Source: Linyphia triangularis
Lineage: Eukaryota; Arthropoda; Arachnida; Araneae; Linyphiidae
Direction of reading: 5' to 3'
Length of the DNA: 64,000 nt
Assembly: GCA_963978545.1 (NCBI GenBank)
Contig: OZ021722.1
Location: 7,273,201-7,337,200, forward strand
Part shown: piece by piece, positions 47,195 through 58,196 of the stretch
Position numbering within the stretch: the stretch's first letter is position 1
Layout of the letters: each line of letters opens with the position of its first letter
Translations under genes and position numbers: made by a program
The notes under the pieces: model-generated
The model's input: only the letters and a program-made list of their open reading frames with translations
What the model was told of the DNA's origin: nothing
Databases searched by the model: none

Positions 47195-47560
47195 TCCTTT
47201 ATATTAACGTTGATTATGTGTGTTAGTTTGCCGACGGGGGCAGAATCTGCAGACGCCTAATTAACCCCCTTGCTGTCATCCAATCCTGTTGAAACTTGGC
47301 AGATAGGTTCGGTGTTGATGGCAATTCATTTTATCAAATTTTGAGGCTATTACTGTCAACTGTCACAAAGTACGCTTTTACGAAATACTTATAAATTAAC
47401 TTGCCGTCATCCAACCACATTGAAATAGCATTGAACCGATCCTTGATGAAACTCTTTCCTGTTGCCAAAAATTTTTTAATAAATAAATTATAAAATTACT
47501 TTAATCAGAATAAATAAATTTTGAAACGTAGTTTGTCGCACATTTTGCTGATAAAAATGT
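47195..47560 (+). mobile_element. Interspersed family C, copy 3
   Basis: TTTTTAAATCCTTTATATTA, GCCGACGGGGGCAGAATCTG, CCTAATTAACCCCCTTGCTG and GTTGAAACTTGGCAGATAGG. This is a reference copy for the family. The class is unknown. Confidence 0.75.
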
Positions 47561-48655
47561 TTTTAATATCTGGGCTGTGTAAATGAATATAAAAATTGAC
47601 AATGCATTTTAAAGGATTTTTCAAAAACTTTTTTTTGATAGATTGTATTTTTAAATTTAAAAAAAAAAAAATAGATGTATTTTATTTGAATTTAAATGAA
47701 AGAACAATATTTCAAAAAAAAAAAAAAAAAAATTATTATTTTTTATGTTTTGAAAATTTAAAAATTTCTACACATTTTATAACTGCTAAGGCTTTTTTAA
47801 ATGCTAAAATTTTATTCCAAAAAATTATTTAAACTATATTATATAGGCATCGGTTCCTAACCTTTTTAGTTGTACTGAAATAAACAGTTTTGATAAGCTT
47901 GTGTTTACTTTTTTTCCGTCTTCTTTTTTCCGTTTTGCATTGTTGATATCAATACATTTGATATTTGATGATATAATTTATTCTTATTGACTTATTCTTA
48001 TTAAAGAATGGTTAGCTTTTTTATTATTGAAATATCAAAGAATGAAAAATTATTTTTCCCTTTTTCTGATTTGGAAGTTACTAAAACAAGAATTTTTTAC
48101 TTTAAAATAAAACTTTATAAAAGTAATTTTATGGTACATTGATTTACTTACTATGTTCGTGTTAGTAAAATTTGTGTAGGTTATTGTTTTTGTGATTTGA
48201 TTTTTTGAGTCATGGAAAATTATTTGCTTCAGTCTTGATAAGTCATGGATTTGTGACATTTTATTTTGGTAGAAACCCTGTATAGTATACACTGATTTTT
48301 TACCTAACTTTTTTAAATGACTAGATTTAAAGTTAATTTTTTTTTAATTTCATAGTAAACCTTTGTGAGTAAAACAAGCATCATACTTCTTAGTTTTGTA
48401 AACTACACAATCCCAGTAGCAGAAACTTTTCTGTCTGTCTGCGACACTAATTTGGATATTAGAAAATAATCTGCAGCGTAATGATTATTATTTTTAAGTT
48501 TGCATAAAATACTTAAGCACCTAATCCATCAATTTTACCAAAAATTCCTGTTTCACATAAATATAGAAATTTAGCAAAATAAATTAAATATTAAAACAGA
48601 AATGCTTAAAATTATTGTATCTTAAATTAAAATTATAATCATTCCGTATGAATTC
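47561..48655. other. Intron DNA shared partly with 58.6-59.0 and 60.9-61.3 kb
   Basis: 47561-47968 recurs at 58590-59035 and 60880-61320, including TCGGTTCCTAACCTTTTTAG. 47969-48460 is unique and AT-rich; 48463 onward recurs at 57692. No exon is seen. Confidence 0.7.
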
Positions 48656-48788
48656 AAACCAAACAGCGAAAGCGATCTTCACCCTAATCACGGACATAAC
48701 AGCCGTCACATCAGCTCACGCCTATGCGGATGACATCAAAACGGCATCGCAATTCTCGCCGATAGCTACTACTAAAACGGCTTAACCC
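48656..48788 (-). repeat. 33-bp degenerate minisatellite, left part
   Basis: CACCCTAATCACGGACATAA, CATCAGCTCACGCCTATGCG and GCATCGCAATTCTCGCCGAT continue the 33-bp rhythm of 50127-50560. The array is split here by a transposon. Confidence 0.55.
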
Positions 48789-50118
48789 CAAAGTTCATCC
48801 TAGGCATTTTCCGAGGGGCGGTGTGCCCTGCCTGCCCTTTTTCTATATAAATAGCGCCCTCCTTGCCCTTTTTCTATAAAAATAGTGTCCTTCCTGCCCT
48901 TTTTCAGAAAAAATTTCATCCTGAAAGAATTCAAATTTTTTTCGTTTTTTCCCTCCCAACAGTACGCAATATCACCCCTACTGAAATCGGCTGTCGCGCA
49001 TGCGCATTCATGTTCAAACGCGCAACGTATATATCAGGGACTGAAACCATTGAGTAGATGTCTATATAACGTGCTTCATTAGTAGGTGGATTGTAGGGCG
49101 CCGTCTTACAATTTCCCAAGTGCACATTAGTAAACTCCGATGGCCATTTCATACATGTTTTGATTAAGTGTATTTCGCTGGATTTTTACCATGCCTCCTT
49201 CAAAGGAATTTGAAATACTTGAATAACTTAGTTAAAGGTTTATAACTATCAAATGTTTACACTAAGAACTTAAAAAGAATATTTCTGTTTGGACAAGCGT
49301 AATCGCGATGTCCTCCTGTTAAATTTAGGGGGTGTTTTTGGTAATTTGCCTGTTACCAATTAATTTCTAATCATCCGTTTCATATTTAAAATCAAACATA
49401 ACAGGAATGCAACCAAAATCCCAGATTATTTCCGATTTTTAAAAAAATAAACTTCTATTATACCTTACATAATAGCGGCATGCACGGCAAAAAAATCGCC
49501 GTTTCGACGCTAAATTTGATCCGATTTTGAAAATAAAAAAATGCAAACATTTCAGGACATAGTCCAAGTTCTTTAGTTGGAATACTCCTTGTGATATCCC
49601 ACAATGAATAATGTTAAATTTAGAGAAACTCTATTCTCTATCTGACAATAGCAAAACTAAGAGATGAAGTTTAAGGTTGATTCATTCAAACTTTAGAAAA
49701 TTTTGGAAGAGTGAAAAGTTCTTATCTTAACACATTTTCATTATACTAAAACATTGGTATCTTAATTTTACTGTATTATAAATTGATAATTTTATAAAAA
49801 TTACTATTTGATGAAAATTTTACTGTGTATATTGCACTTTAATTTTAATAATTTTCTCAATCTCATTCCAGCAGAATTAGGACTGAAGCATTTTATCAGT
49901 ATTTTGATAAGTTTCTGAGCGAGTTTTTGATTCACAGATTTTTGCATTATAATTTTTTTCTTCAGAATATTGAAAATTATTTATCGTGGTAGAAAAGTAT
50001 AACAATATTGAAATTGTGGCAGAAAACGCGTATTTCTGCAATTTGCCATAAAAGTGCCCTCGTAAACAGGAAGTGGAAAATAGCACCCTGCCCTTTTTCA
50101 TTTCTAGGATGAACTCTG
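48789..50118. mobile_element. Non-autonomous DNA element, 1.33 kb, in the minisatellite
   Basis: Ends CAAAGTTCATCCTAG and CTAGGATGAACTCTG are inverted repeats. The paralogous region at 58013-58020 lacks the element and reads straight through. Flanking 8-mers CTTAACCC and TTAAACCT agree at 5 of 8 and resemble the empty site TGAAACCT, consistent with an old hAT-size duplication. Subterminal CTGCCCTTTTTC repeats occur at both ends (48829-48905, 50090-50100). No transposase is seen. Confidence 0.75.
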
Positions 50119-50126
50119 TTAAACCT

Positions 50127-50560
50127 AGGTGAAAATTATCACTACTCCTACTCAAATATCGACCACCTTATCGGCACAAATCTTGGCAATTACATCCAAG
50201 TAACAATCCGCAAAAAGGACCATTATACCAATGTAAGTATCGGCGTTAGCGCCTAATATCTGGAAAGTTATGCAATAGGGACGATTACACTATCGACGTA
50301 ACACTCTGCGAAGTTGACTATCACAACCACGTAAATTTCAGCAATGGTGACAATTATTGAGGCGCAAACCTTCGAAATAGTGGTTATTATATCGACGTAA
50401 GACTCGCCGAAAAAGAACATCGCAACGACTTAAATATCGGCGATATCTCCTGTCTTAGCAGCGGGATTCTCGGCAACAGCAGTCCTCACATCAGCGTAAC
50501 TTTTAGCGAAGCTAACTAAACTACTACACACCAACGTGCGAAAGCACTCATTTTGTTTCT
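50127..50560 (-). repeat. 33-bp degenerate minisatellite, main part
   Basis: Consecutive 33-bp units (one of 36) can be cut at about 50219: GACCATTATACCAATGTAAG.., GACGATTACACTATCGACGT.., GACTATCACAACCACGTAAA.., GACAATTATTGAGGCGCAAA.., GGTTATTATATCGACGTAAG.., and so on. Unit identity is low but the CGTAA(A)NNTCGGCGAA core repeats. The minus strand gives an 11-residue pattern like TIAEIYVVVIV with at least one stop, so it is probably not coding. Confidence 0.7.
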
Positions 50561-50919
50561 ATACATTCTCCTTTAAATCGCGCATGGAGAGCACCACGAT
50601 TCCGATTCCTCTTTTATGAAATGAAGTATCGCGCATGTGTGTTGACTCAAATCACCCAACTTAGATATCGGAAATTTTTTTTTTTTTTTAAAGTTAAATT
50701 TGTAAAATGATCTGCAGGCTACTGAAAATTCTGCGACGTCCGTCTCCCGTCTCGCATTTTCTGCTTCCGGGCGCACAATGCAAGTACTAATATAATGGAA
50801 ATTAGCATGAGTATCTCCAAGTTAATAATTACTATTTTAAATCAAAAGATTTAACAAATTATATTTTGAAACAATGTATTGACTGAAAAAATGTCTGATT
50901 TTTGTTTTCTTCATCTTAG
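50561..50919. other. Intron DNA before exon 3
   Basis: Contains two TCGCGCATG words and a poly(T) stretch. No feature beyond the pyrimidine tract of the exon 3 acceptor. Confidence 0.4.
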
Positions 50920-51010
50920 TAAAAACACCGGAAGTAGTGTCTCCTCCCAAAGAAACGGAAAAAATAATTACGGATGCAAAGTCAAACCAAAAAGGAAAAT
51001 CATCTCAAAA
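50920..51010 (+). CDS. Exon 3 of the unrecognised gene
   Basis: A pyrimidine-rich TTTTGTTTTCTTCATCTTAG precedes the exon and CAAAA|GTAATT follows it. The 91 nt carry two leading and two trailing bases: the G left by exon 2 plus TA gives Val, then KTPEVVSPPKETEKIITD and AKSNQKGKSSQ. The outgoing phase (2) matches the incoming phase of the exon 2 duplicate. It is lysine- and serine-rich with a TPEVVSPP motif that looks like low-complexity nuclear protein sequence. There is no paralogue of this exon in the window. Confidence 0.62.
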
Positions 51011-51124
51011 GTAATTATATACATATTTTTTTTAAATATTTGAATTTTTAAACTATAATCATCGTTTTGTATTCATTTTGTATAGAAAGTAAATGTAATG
51101 TATATTTCAAATAAACATTACATA

Positions 51125-51540
51125 TTTTTAAATGCTTTATATTAATTTTGATTTTGTGTGTTTGTTGATGGGGGCAAATTCTCCAGACGCCTAATTAACC
51201 CCCTTGCCGTCATCCAATCGGGCTGAAACTTGGCAGATAGATTCGATGTTGATGACAATGCATTATATCAAATTTTGGAGCTGTTACTATCACTAAAAGG
51301 TTGCTTTTAAGGAATACTAATAAACTAATTTGCCATCAGTCAATAGCGTTAAAATAGCATTTAACCGACCATTGAAGAAACTTTTTCCTGTTGCCAAATT
51401 TTTGTAATGAATAAATTATAAAATTGTTTTAATCAGAATAAATTAAAGGTATTTAGGTGTAAATGTGTCGTTCTTTTTTAATAAATAAATTATGAAACGT
51501 TTGCAACACATTTTGCTGATAGAATTGCTTTTGATATTTA
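51125..51540 (+). mobile_element. Interspersed family C, copy 4
   Basis: TTTTTAAATGCTTTATATTA, CCTAATTAACCCCCTTGCCG and GGCTGAAACTTGGCAGATAG align with the family. It ends just before the start of duplication copy 2. Confidence 0.72.
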
Positions 51541-52432
51541 AAATTAGATGCAAAAATAAACGAGGATATTAGTAACTATTTGGAAATTACTCCTAAATTA
51601 GAAATTTAACGTACAATTTTCTAGATATTCGGGAGGTGGGGGTTGCAGCCCTGTGATCCTCCCCCCCCCCTCTGGATACGCCTCTGCTTAAACACATTTG
51701 ATGATTTCATTTGTTTAGGTAATTTTTATTAGTAATAAAATTTTAATAAACAAGTTACAGTATTAGAAACAAACATTTTAATATTCATCTGAATTTTTTT
51801 TTTAAATAAATTTTTCTTGTTGTCGAGTTCAAATGGTTTAAAAAGCTTAATGCAATGGAAATAGGTTTTTAACCCATTCAAGTAGTAAATGTGGCTAAAA
51901 ATTCATCCTAAACCCTCTATCTATATTATCATACTTAGAATATTTTGTAGGCCTGTCGGTGTTATTGATGGCAAACGTATCTATATGCATTAAAATACTT
52001 GGTTTCAAAAATATTTTCAATTACAACAATTTTCACTTGGTTTTTTACTACCCATAAAAGTTTTCCGGCAAAGCTAAGTATCGAAATGCTAAGGAAATGG
52101 AAAATGTTATTTCAACAAATTATTGATATAATTCAATCATTAAAATTAATTAGCAAATAAAACTATTAATTATTAAAATTATTATTAAATATAGGAAATA
52201 AAACTATTTAATCAAACTACTATTAAATATTAATATTTGAATAGTAAAATCTATTTTAATTTGAATTATAAAATCTAATTAGTATTTGAATAATAATTTA
52301 GCGACTTATCTATCGTATAGTAACTTGCTTTACTATACGATATTTCTTTTGTACAAGCGTTTTAGCTTCGAAGATTTTCTGAATCGATCTCTATCCTCAG
52401 AACTTTGATGCTCATCGGTGTCTTTTAATAAT

Positions 52433-52576
52433 CTTCTAGACAGCGAGGTTGCAGGTTCGAGTCCCGTGTAAGGCATGGGTGTTTGTAAATGTATGTTGGC
52501 TTGTGTAATGACGAATGTTTCGACGCATTATAGCCATCATGTTGCTGACGGCACCAGATAATCTGAAAACAACCAA
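52433..52576 (+). mobile_element. tRNA-derived SINE, in duplication copy 2
   Basis: Paralogue of 42898-43041, with TCTTTTAATAAT on both sides (52421-52432, 52577-52588) where the other copy has TATTTTAATAAT on both sides. Confidence 0.92.
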
Positions 52577-53126
52577 TCTTTTAATAATATATTGTTCTAT
52601 TTGCATTACATAGAGGGCGCTAAGCTGAATTGTGTGACATACACACTTTTTTTTTGAAAACCAATTAGAACTATATTATTTTTTAATAATTACAATTACT
52701 GATTTTAGTTTTGATTTCAATTTAGCGTTTAGTTATTACAATTTTTAATTATTTTTTTAATGTTTTTATACATTTATGGAGGTAACACATTTTAACTGTA
52801 ACTGCAGATCTTTTTTCGCGTGTAATTTAAAGTAAATATTTATTTTTGAGTAAATGATTTCGTTTGCGAATATGCTCGCAATGCTGAAAAACGCGCTTTC
52901 GTTAGCTGATGAAATTGAGTGGAGTTCTTCTAAGAAATAGTAAAGTGGGAACTGGCCCTGGGGAGAAATTGCATGTTGTTGAAATTAGATTATTATCTAT
53001 CTTATTGGAACTCTTTTGTAAGATACATGTATTGGCATAGTACACATTCTATTGTGGTTGAATCTCAAGCAGAAAAGTTTTGGCTTCTAAAGAGTGTATT
53101 GTATGTATTGTATTGGCAAATCTTAA

Positions 53127-53952
53127 CACGAGAAAGACGGGAGCTTAGTATATACCTATATTGCCTGAAAGCAGTCAAAATGACTGCATTGTGAAAAAAT
53201 AACTAATGCTCAAAGAAATTTTGTTTAACAGTAATTTTTGATATATTTTATATCACTTACAGTCATATAACAAGTTATTAATAAGTATTAACAATAAAAA
53301 AAATGTATTTATGTTCGAAAATAAATAATTTATACATTATCTGGACATTTTAAGCAAATGAAAGTGCAAATCTTTATGGATGTACATCTTCCGCAAACAT
53401 ACTTTTTACATTTTTGACAAATATTATCAGCTGAACAACGTGTTAGAACGACTGGCAGTGCGTAAAGCAGGCCTGACCAAAGTCGACACGTGCGCAGCCG
53501 TATCGATTACAGTATGAGATCATACACTCAGTGATCCTCCTTCCCATCTGAATTACGTTACAGCTCGTTCAAAGGGAACAAAGCGCGTGGCCAGGCCTTG
53601 CATAAAGATTCGAATAACAATAACTCTAGTTATTGAACAACTGCAACTTATCAAGTATATGTCGAAATCGACAATTTATCATGAACTTGTATGTTATCAT
53701 GTTATTCCAATCCAGAGCCGAACTGGTCTCTTCCAAGCAGTCAAAATGACTGCTTTTCGGCAATATAGGTATAATACACAGATATATACCAGAAGTGAAG
53801 GAGGGGGGGGGGCAACAAATATGATTAATTAACCCATTTATATGTTGTAGAAAAAGTCACAAAATTATAAGAAGCTGTGTCATTATTTAAATAATTATTT
53901 TTTTAATTGAAATTCAAAAGCAGTCAAAATGACTTGCTTAGGCAATCTAGTG
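53127..53952 (-). mobile_element. piggyBac-like relic, paralogue
   Basis: TTAA at 53123-53126 and 53953-53956, start CACGAGAAAGACGGGAG. It contains the same minus-strand cysteine-rich remnant at about 53333-53463. Confidence 0.83.
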
Positions 53953-54451
53953 TTAAAATTCTGTGGATACATTATGTGGTCAGAGGCGGAGCACATTAAG
54001 TTTGAAAAACATGTAAGTAATTAAAGCCCTTTTTGGTTTTCTTGCATTTCCCAAAACGTCGGTTTTCCATATTTTGGTACGCTTTTTTAAAAAGCTATGC
54101 TAGATATACATTTGAAATTTATTATGTAATGGATATATGACACATAAATCCATTTTTGGCTTAATCCTAGTATACGTCATACGAGGAATTTGGCGATGAT
54201 GCATATGCTTTTTTTTCATGGTATGTTTTATGTATTTGCCATCTTCAGGTTACGATTTTCTATGTTTTTGCCTACGCAAATTCTTAACAACAATCTTAAA
54301 AAGGTTACTTCGGCTTTAGCAACAGTTTGGCGGTAAGCATCAAGTCATTTCAAAATCACGCCAAGCGTGTAACATATACTAGAATTTTACCCCATTTTTT
54401 AGACCAAACTTGCCCATAACCCCCTCTTCTCCTCAAAAAAATATTCTGACT

Positions 54452-56064
54452 GCACCACTGTTCTGTACACACATTAGTACACAATTATAGAAAAGTCCTA
54501 GAATAGCCCACCCCGTGGCAACTTTTAGGAATAAGGCCAAACCAGTGGTGGTAACCTTAATGAAGTTTCGACAGAGCACGAAGAGAAATGTGACAACCCT
54601 ACTTAGTGTTTTTTTTTCTTCAAATAACAATAATAAAATGAAAACAATAAATCAATTGTAATAAAATAAATTTTTAAAGAAACATGGAAGAATATTTAAT
54701 AAGCTCTAAAAAAAAATGGTTACTTCTGGCCTTATTACATAATTTTTTTTTTTTAATAATAATAAAAAAAAAATGTCATGATAAAATCAATCTTTTAAAT
54801 GTACAAGAATATCCAATAAGAAATAAAAAAAGGACGATTTCTGGCTCTATAACACTTTTAAAATAATAATAGAATTTCAAATAGTCGCCAACTTGGCGCA
54901 CTTCCAAAAAAGTCGCTACAGGGTGGGCTATTCTAGGATCCACCCCACGATTATATTCTTATTCAGCTATTTTTGTAGTTCAAAATAATTCTGCTTATAT
55001 TTTCCTCTTTTTAACGTGTTGATTGTTTTTGCCCCTAAAGCAGCGTCAGCCACTAGGCGGCCCGCTGGCAGTACAGAAGAGCAAAAATAAAATTTTGCGG
55101 AAATAATTTTAATATGTCTACAATAGTATGTGTTTACTACCAAAAACCGCGTTTTCCATTAAGTGGTCAGAGTTAGTAAGTCTGAAAAATCCTCTTTTTT
55201 TCCTTAGACTGCCAGAAAGAATAAAAAAAGCAATAGTTTAAATTATTATCAATGACGCATTCCTTTGCATTGCTTAGTTTTGTATTTATGATACTCAACC
55301 CCCTCGATTCGTGAATTGCACAATTCGATATCTGCTTTTCTGAATGTAATGGGCAGGAGTTGAGTGTTTCAATGCATACCTCTTGTTTTGACGTAACAAA
55401 AAGTATCGCGATCTCTATGACTTCAGTGCAATAATGGCTTCGAAGATTAGTTTTAAATGCAAAGTAGATAGTGAAAAGTGGACCGGCTATCATCGTCTCG
55501 GAATTGAAGATTTAGGAGGCATGGCTTAAATATCTTTATTGATTATGAGTTTATGTCAAGTCACATTGTAATATTGTCACAAAAGATTAACTTCTTTTAT
55601 GAATTTGATTTACAATGTCAAGAAAATTATATTTTTAATTATTTGAAACAAAAATTAAATATCAATTTAATTATTATTTTATAAATATAAAAAAGTTAAA
55701 TTATTGTTTCAGTTTTCAAAATTGTTTTATATTGTTGAATCTTTAGTAATTATCACATTTCTAACATTGAACATATGTAGTAAAGCAATATATTTATTGG
55801 CGTATTCGGTATAAATCTACGGCCCGCAGAAAGTTCCAACATAGGTCATGCGGCCCGTTTCTAAACGTTAGTGGCGAACGCTGCCCTAAAGCGTCGGTCA
55901 TGAATGGGAATCGTATCACCTAGTAAAATATTAATTCACAAGACAATCGGGTAAAAACAGTGGAAATGTAAAAAAAGAGGAAATTATACGCAGCATTATT
56001 TTGAACTACAAATAAAGCAGAATATAATTGTGTACAATGTGTGTACAGAACAGTGGTACAGTCA
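54452..56064. mobile_element. Outer inverted-repeat element, paralogue with extra insertion
   Basis: Same ends as 44916-45666. It holds the inner element at 54496-54937 and, uniquely, the hAT element at 55041-55883. Confidence 0.72.
55041..55883. mobile_element. hAT element, 843 bp, unique to duplication copy 2
   Basis: Ends CAGCGTCAGCCACTA and TAGTGGCGAACGCTG are inverted repeats with adjacent CGGCCCG blocks. Exact 8-bp duplications CCCTAAAG lie at 55033-55040 and 55884-55891. On the + strand 55435-55530 reads MASKISFKCKVDSEKWTGYH before a TAA, faintly like the N-terminus of GTF2I-repeat-type hAT transposases. The rest is AT-rich. Confidence 0.92.
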
Positions 56065-56164
56065 AGATTTTTTTTTTGAGTTGGTGTTATAGACAAGTTA
56101 GGTCTGAAAAAACCCTAAAAAGTCAACTAAAAATAACAAAATTGTAGAAAAAGCGGAACTTCTA

Positions 56165-56574
56165 CAAGGTTCTCACGGTCATTAAAAGTGCTTAATATTT
56201 TTGAACTTGTTTTCAAGGCCTTGAAAATGTTTTGAGGTGCTTAAAAGTCCTTGAAAATGCTTAGAGGTCCTTAAAAGTCCTTAATTTGTGTGTATGTTGT
56301 GTGGCTAACTGCAAAATTTGTAAAAATACAACTCGGACTTGCTATCCCCGCGTGACTGCCACTTATCTGCACTATATCAGAACTTTCCGACCTATTTGTA
56401 TCACGCATTCACCAACTTGTTACTTTTTTGGCAGAATATACTTTATAAAAAAATTTATATATAGACATGATGCCTGAAAACAAATTTTCAAAGGTCCTTA
56501 AAAACATTAATTATGTCCTTAAAAGTAATTGAAAAGTCATTGATTTTCATTCTGTGATTTGAGTAGGAACCTTG
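56165..56574. mobile_element. Family D element, copy 2 paralogue
   Basis: CAAGGTTCTCACGG start and GAGTAGGAACCTTG end; flanking 5-mers TTCTA and CTCTA. Confidence 0.8.
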
Positions 56575-56761
56575 CTCTAAGAGAATAAAAGCTGAAATCC
56601 GTGTGAAAGCGGAACATTTTTACCTCTGTTATATCTTCAAATGACCCTTAATAATATTATATTTACACTTGAATCATGCAAAACTTCATGGACTGCATAA
56701 GAAAGTTAAAATGTTAAATTCAAATTATTTCTACTAATCTTTATATTATTTGACCGTACAG

Positions 56762-56886
56762 CCAGGAACCACCGCGCTTCGCGATGATGCCTCCGAGAAA
56801 ATGGGGACAATACCCCGAGAAACCAGCAAGAAGACTTATACTTACTTCCAAAATCGCAGAAACAAACATTTGGCAGTCGGCACCAG
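56762..56886 (+). CDS. Exon 2 duplicate
   Basis: Same 125-nt length, same acceptor (CCGTACAG) and donor (CAG|GTAAGT) as 46366-46490. Encoded changes are H to R (QEPPRFAMM), S to I (LTSKIAET) and E to Q (NIWQSAP). Its phases (2 in, 1 out) fit exon 3 upstream and exon 4 downstream, so transcripts could include both copies without a frameshift. It arose with the 42.0-47.3 kb to 51.6-57.7 kb duplication. Confidence 0.65.
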
Positions 56887-57032
56887 GTAAGTGTCCACAG
56901 GCGAGAAAACTCGTGTTCTTTTCAGGTTTCAGTGTAAATTTTGATTGGATAATATCATCCTTCTTATTTATTTTTTTGAAAAAAAACTGTTTTTTTTTCC
57001 AACCCTGGTTCCACACTTCTAGTTTTCTAAAT

Positions 57033-57457
57033 CAGGGTTCCCACAGTCATTGAAAGCATTAAAAGTGCTTAATATTTTTTAACTTGTTTTCAAGGCCTTG
57101 AAAGTGCTTGAAAATGCATTGAGGTACTTAAAATTCCTTGAAAATGCTTAGAGATCCTTAAAAGTCCTTAATTTTTGCGAATGTTGTAACAACTGCAGAA
57201 GTTATAAAAATACAACTCGGATTTGCTATCCACGCGTGACCACCACTTACCTGCATCGTATTGGAATTCTCTGACATATTTGTACTACGCATCCACCAAC
57301 TTGTAACTCTTTTGACAGAATATACTTTATTAATAATTTATATATAGACATGATGCCTAAAAAAAAAAATTCAAAGGTCCTTAAAAACATTAGTTTGGTC
57401 CTTGAAAGTCATTGAAAAGTCATTGATTTTCTTTCTGTAATTTGAGTTGGAACCCTG
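57033..57457. mobile_element. Family D element, copy 3 paralogue
   Basis: CAGGGTTCCCACAG start and GGAACCCTG end with TAAAT on both sides (57028-57032, 57458-57462). Confidence 0.86.
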
Positions 57458-57584
57458 TAAATGTTTGTTGTTAAAAGTAGGAAAATTGATCTATAAAATT
57501 GCAACTCTCATAAAGACAGCAAAAAGAAAAGATAACGTGATTCTTTGCTAAGGGGGGGCATCTAAACTCTTTTATTATTGTATT

Positions 57585-57690
57585 TTTAAATCCTTTATAT
57601 TAACGTTGATTATGTGTGTTAGTTTGCCGACGGGGGCGGAATCTGCAGACGCCTAATTAACCCCCTTGCCGTCATCCAATCGGGTTGAAA
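57585..57690 (+). mobile_element. Family C element, truncated at a rearrangement
   Basis: Runs normally to GGGTTGAAACT, then jumps to AGAAAATAATCTGCAGCATA, which in copy 1 lies about 1.2 kb further on (48463). Confidence 0.8.
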
Positions 57691-58196
57691 CTAGAAAATA
57701 ATCTGCAGCATAATGATTATTATTTTTAAGTTTGCATAAAATACTTAAGCACCTAATCCATCAATTTTACCAAAAATTCCTGTTTCACATAAATATAGAA
57801 ATTTAGCAAAATAAATTAAATATTAAAACAGAAATGCTTAAAATTATTGTATCTTAAATTAAAATTATAATCATTCCGTATGAATTCAAACCAAACAGCG
57901 AAAGCGATCTTCACCCTAATCACGGACATAACAGCCGTCACATCAGCTCACGCCTACGCGGATGACATCAAAACGGCATCGCAATTCTCGCCGATAGCTA
58001 CTACTAAAACGGCTGAAACCTAGGTGAAAATTATCACTACTCCAACACAAATATCGACCACCTTCTCGGCACAAATCTTGTCAAGTACATCCAATTAAAA
58101 ATCCGCAAAAAGGACCATTATACCAATGTAAGTATCGGCGTTAGCGCCTAATATACCTGTAGAAATCTGGAAAGTTATGCAATAGGGATGATTATT

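Larger units (their letters stand above)
42018..47285 (+). repeat. Segmental duplication, copy 1
   Basis: From AAATAAACGAGGATATTAG onward the sequence matches 51554-57690 almost base for base, including a SINE, a piggyBac relic, nested inverted-repeat elements, exon 2 and two family D elements. It ends inside a family C element. It lies entirely within the gene, downstream of exon 1. Confidence 0.93.
51554..57690 (+). repeat. Segmental duplication, copy 2
   Basis: Counterpart of 42018-47285, about 9.5 kb downstream in the same orientation. The main difference is the 843-bp hAT element at 55041-55883, absent from copy 1. It ends inside the family C element at about 57688, fused to sequence matching 48463 onward. 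Confidence 0.93.
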
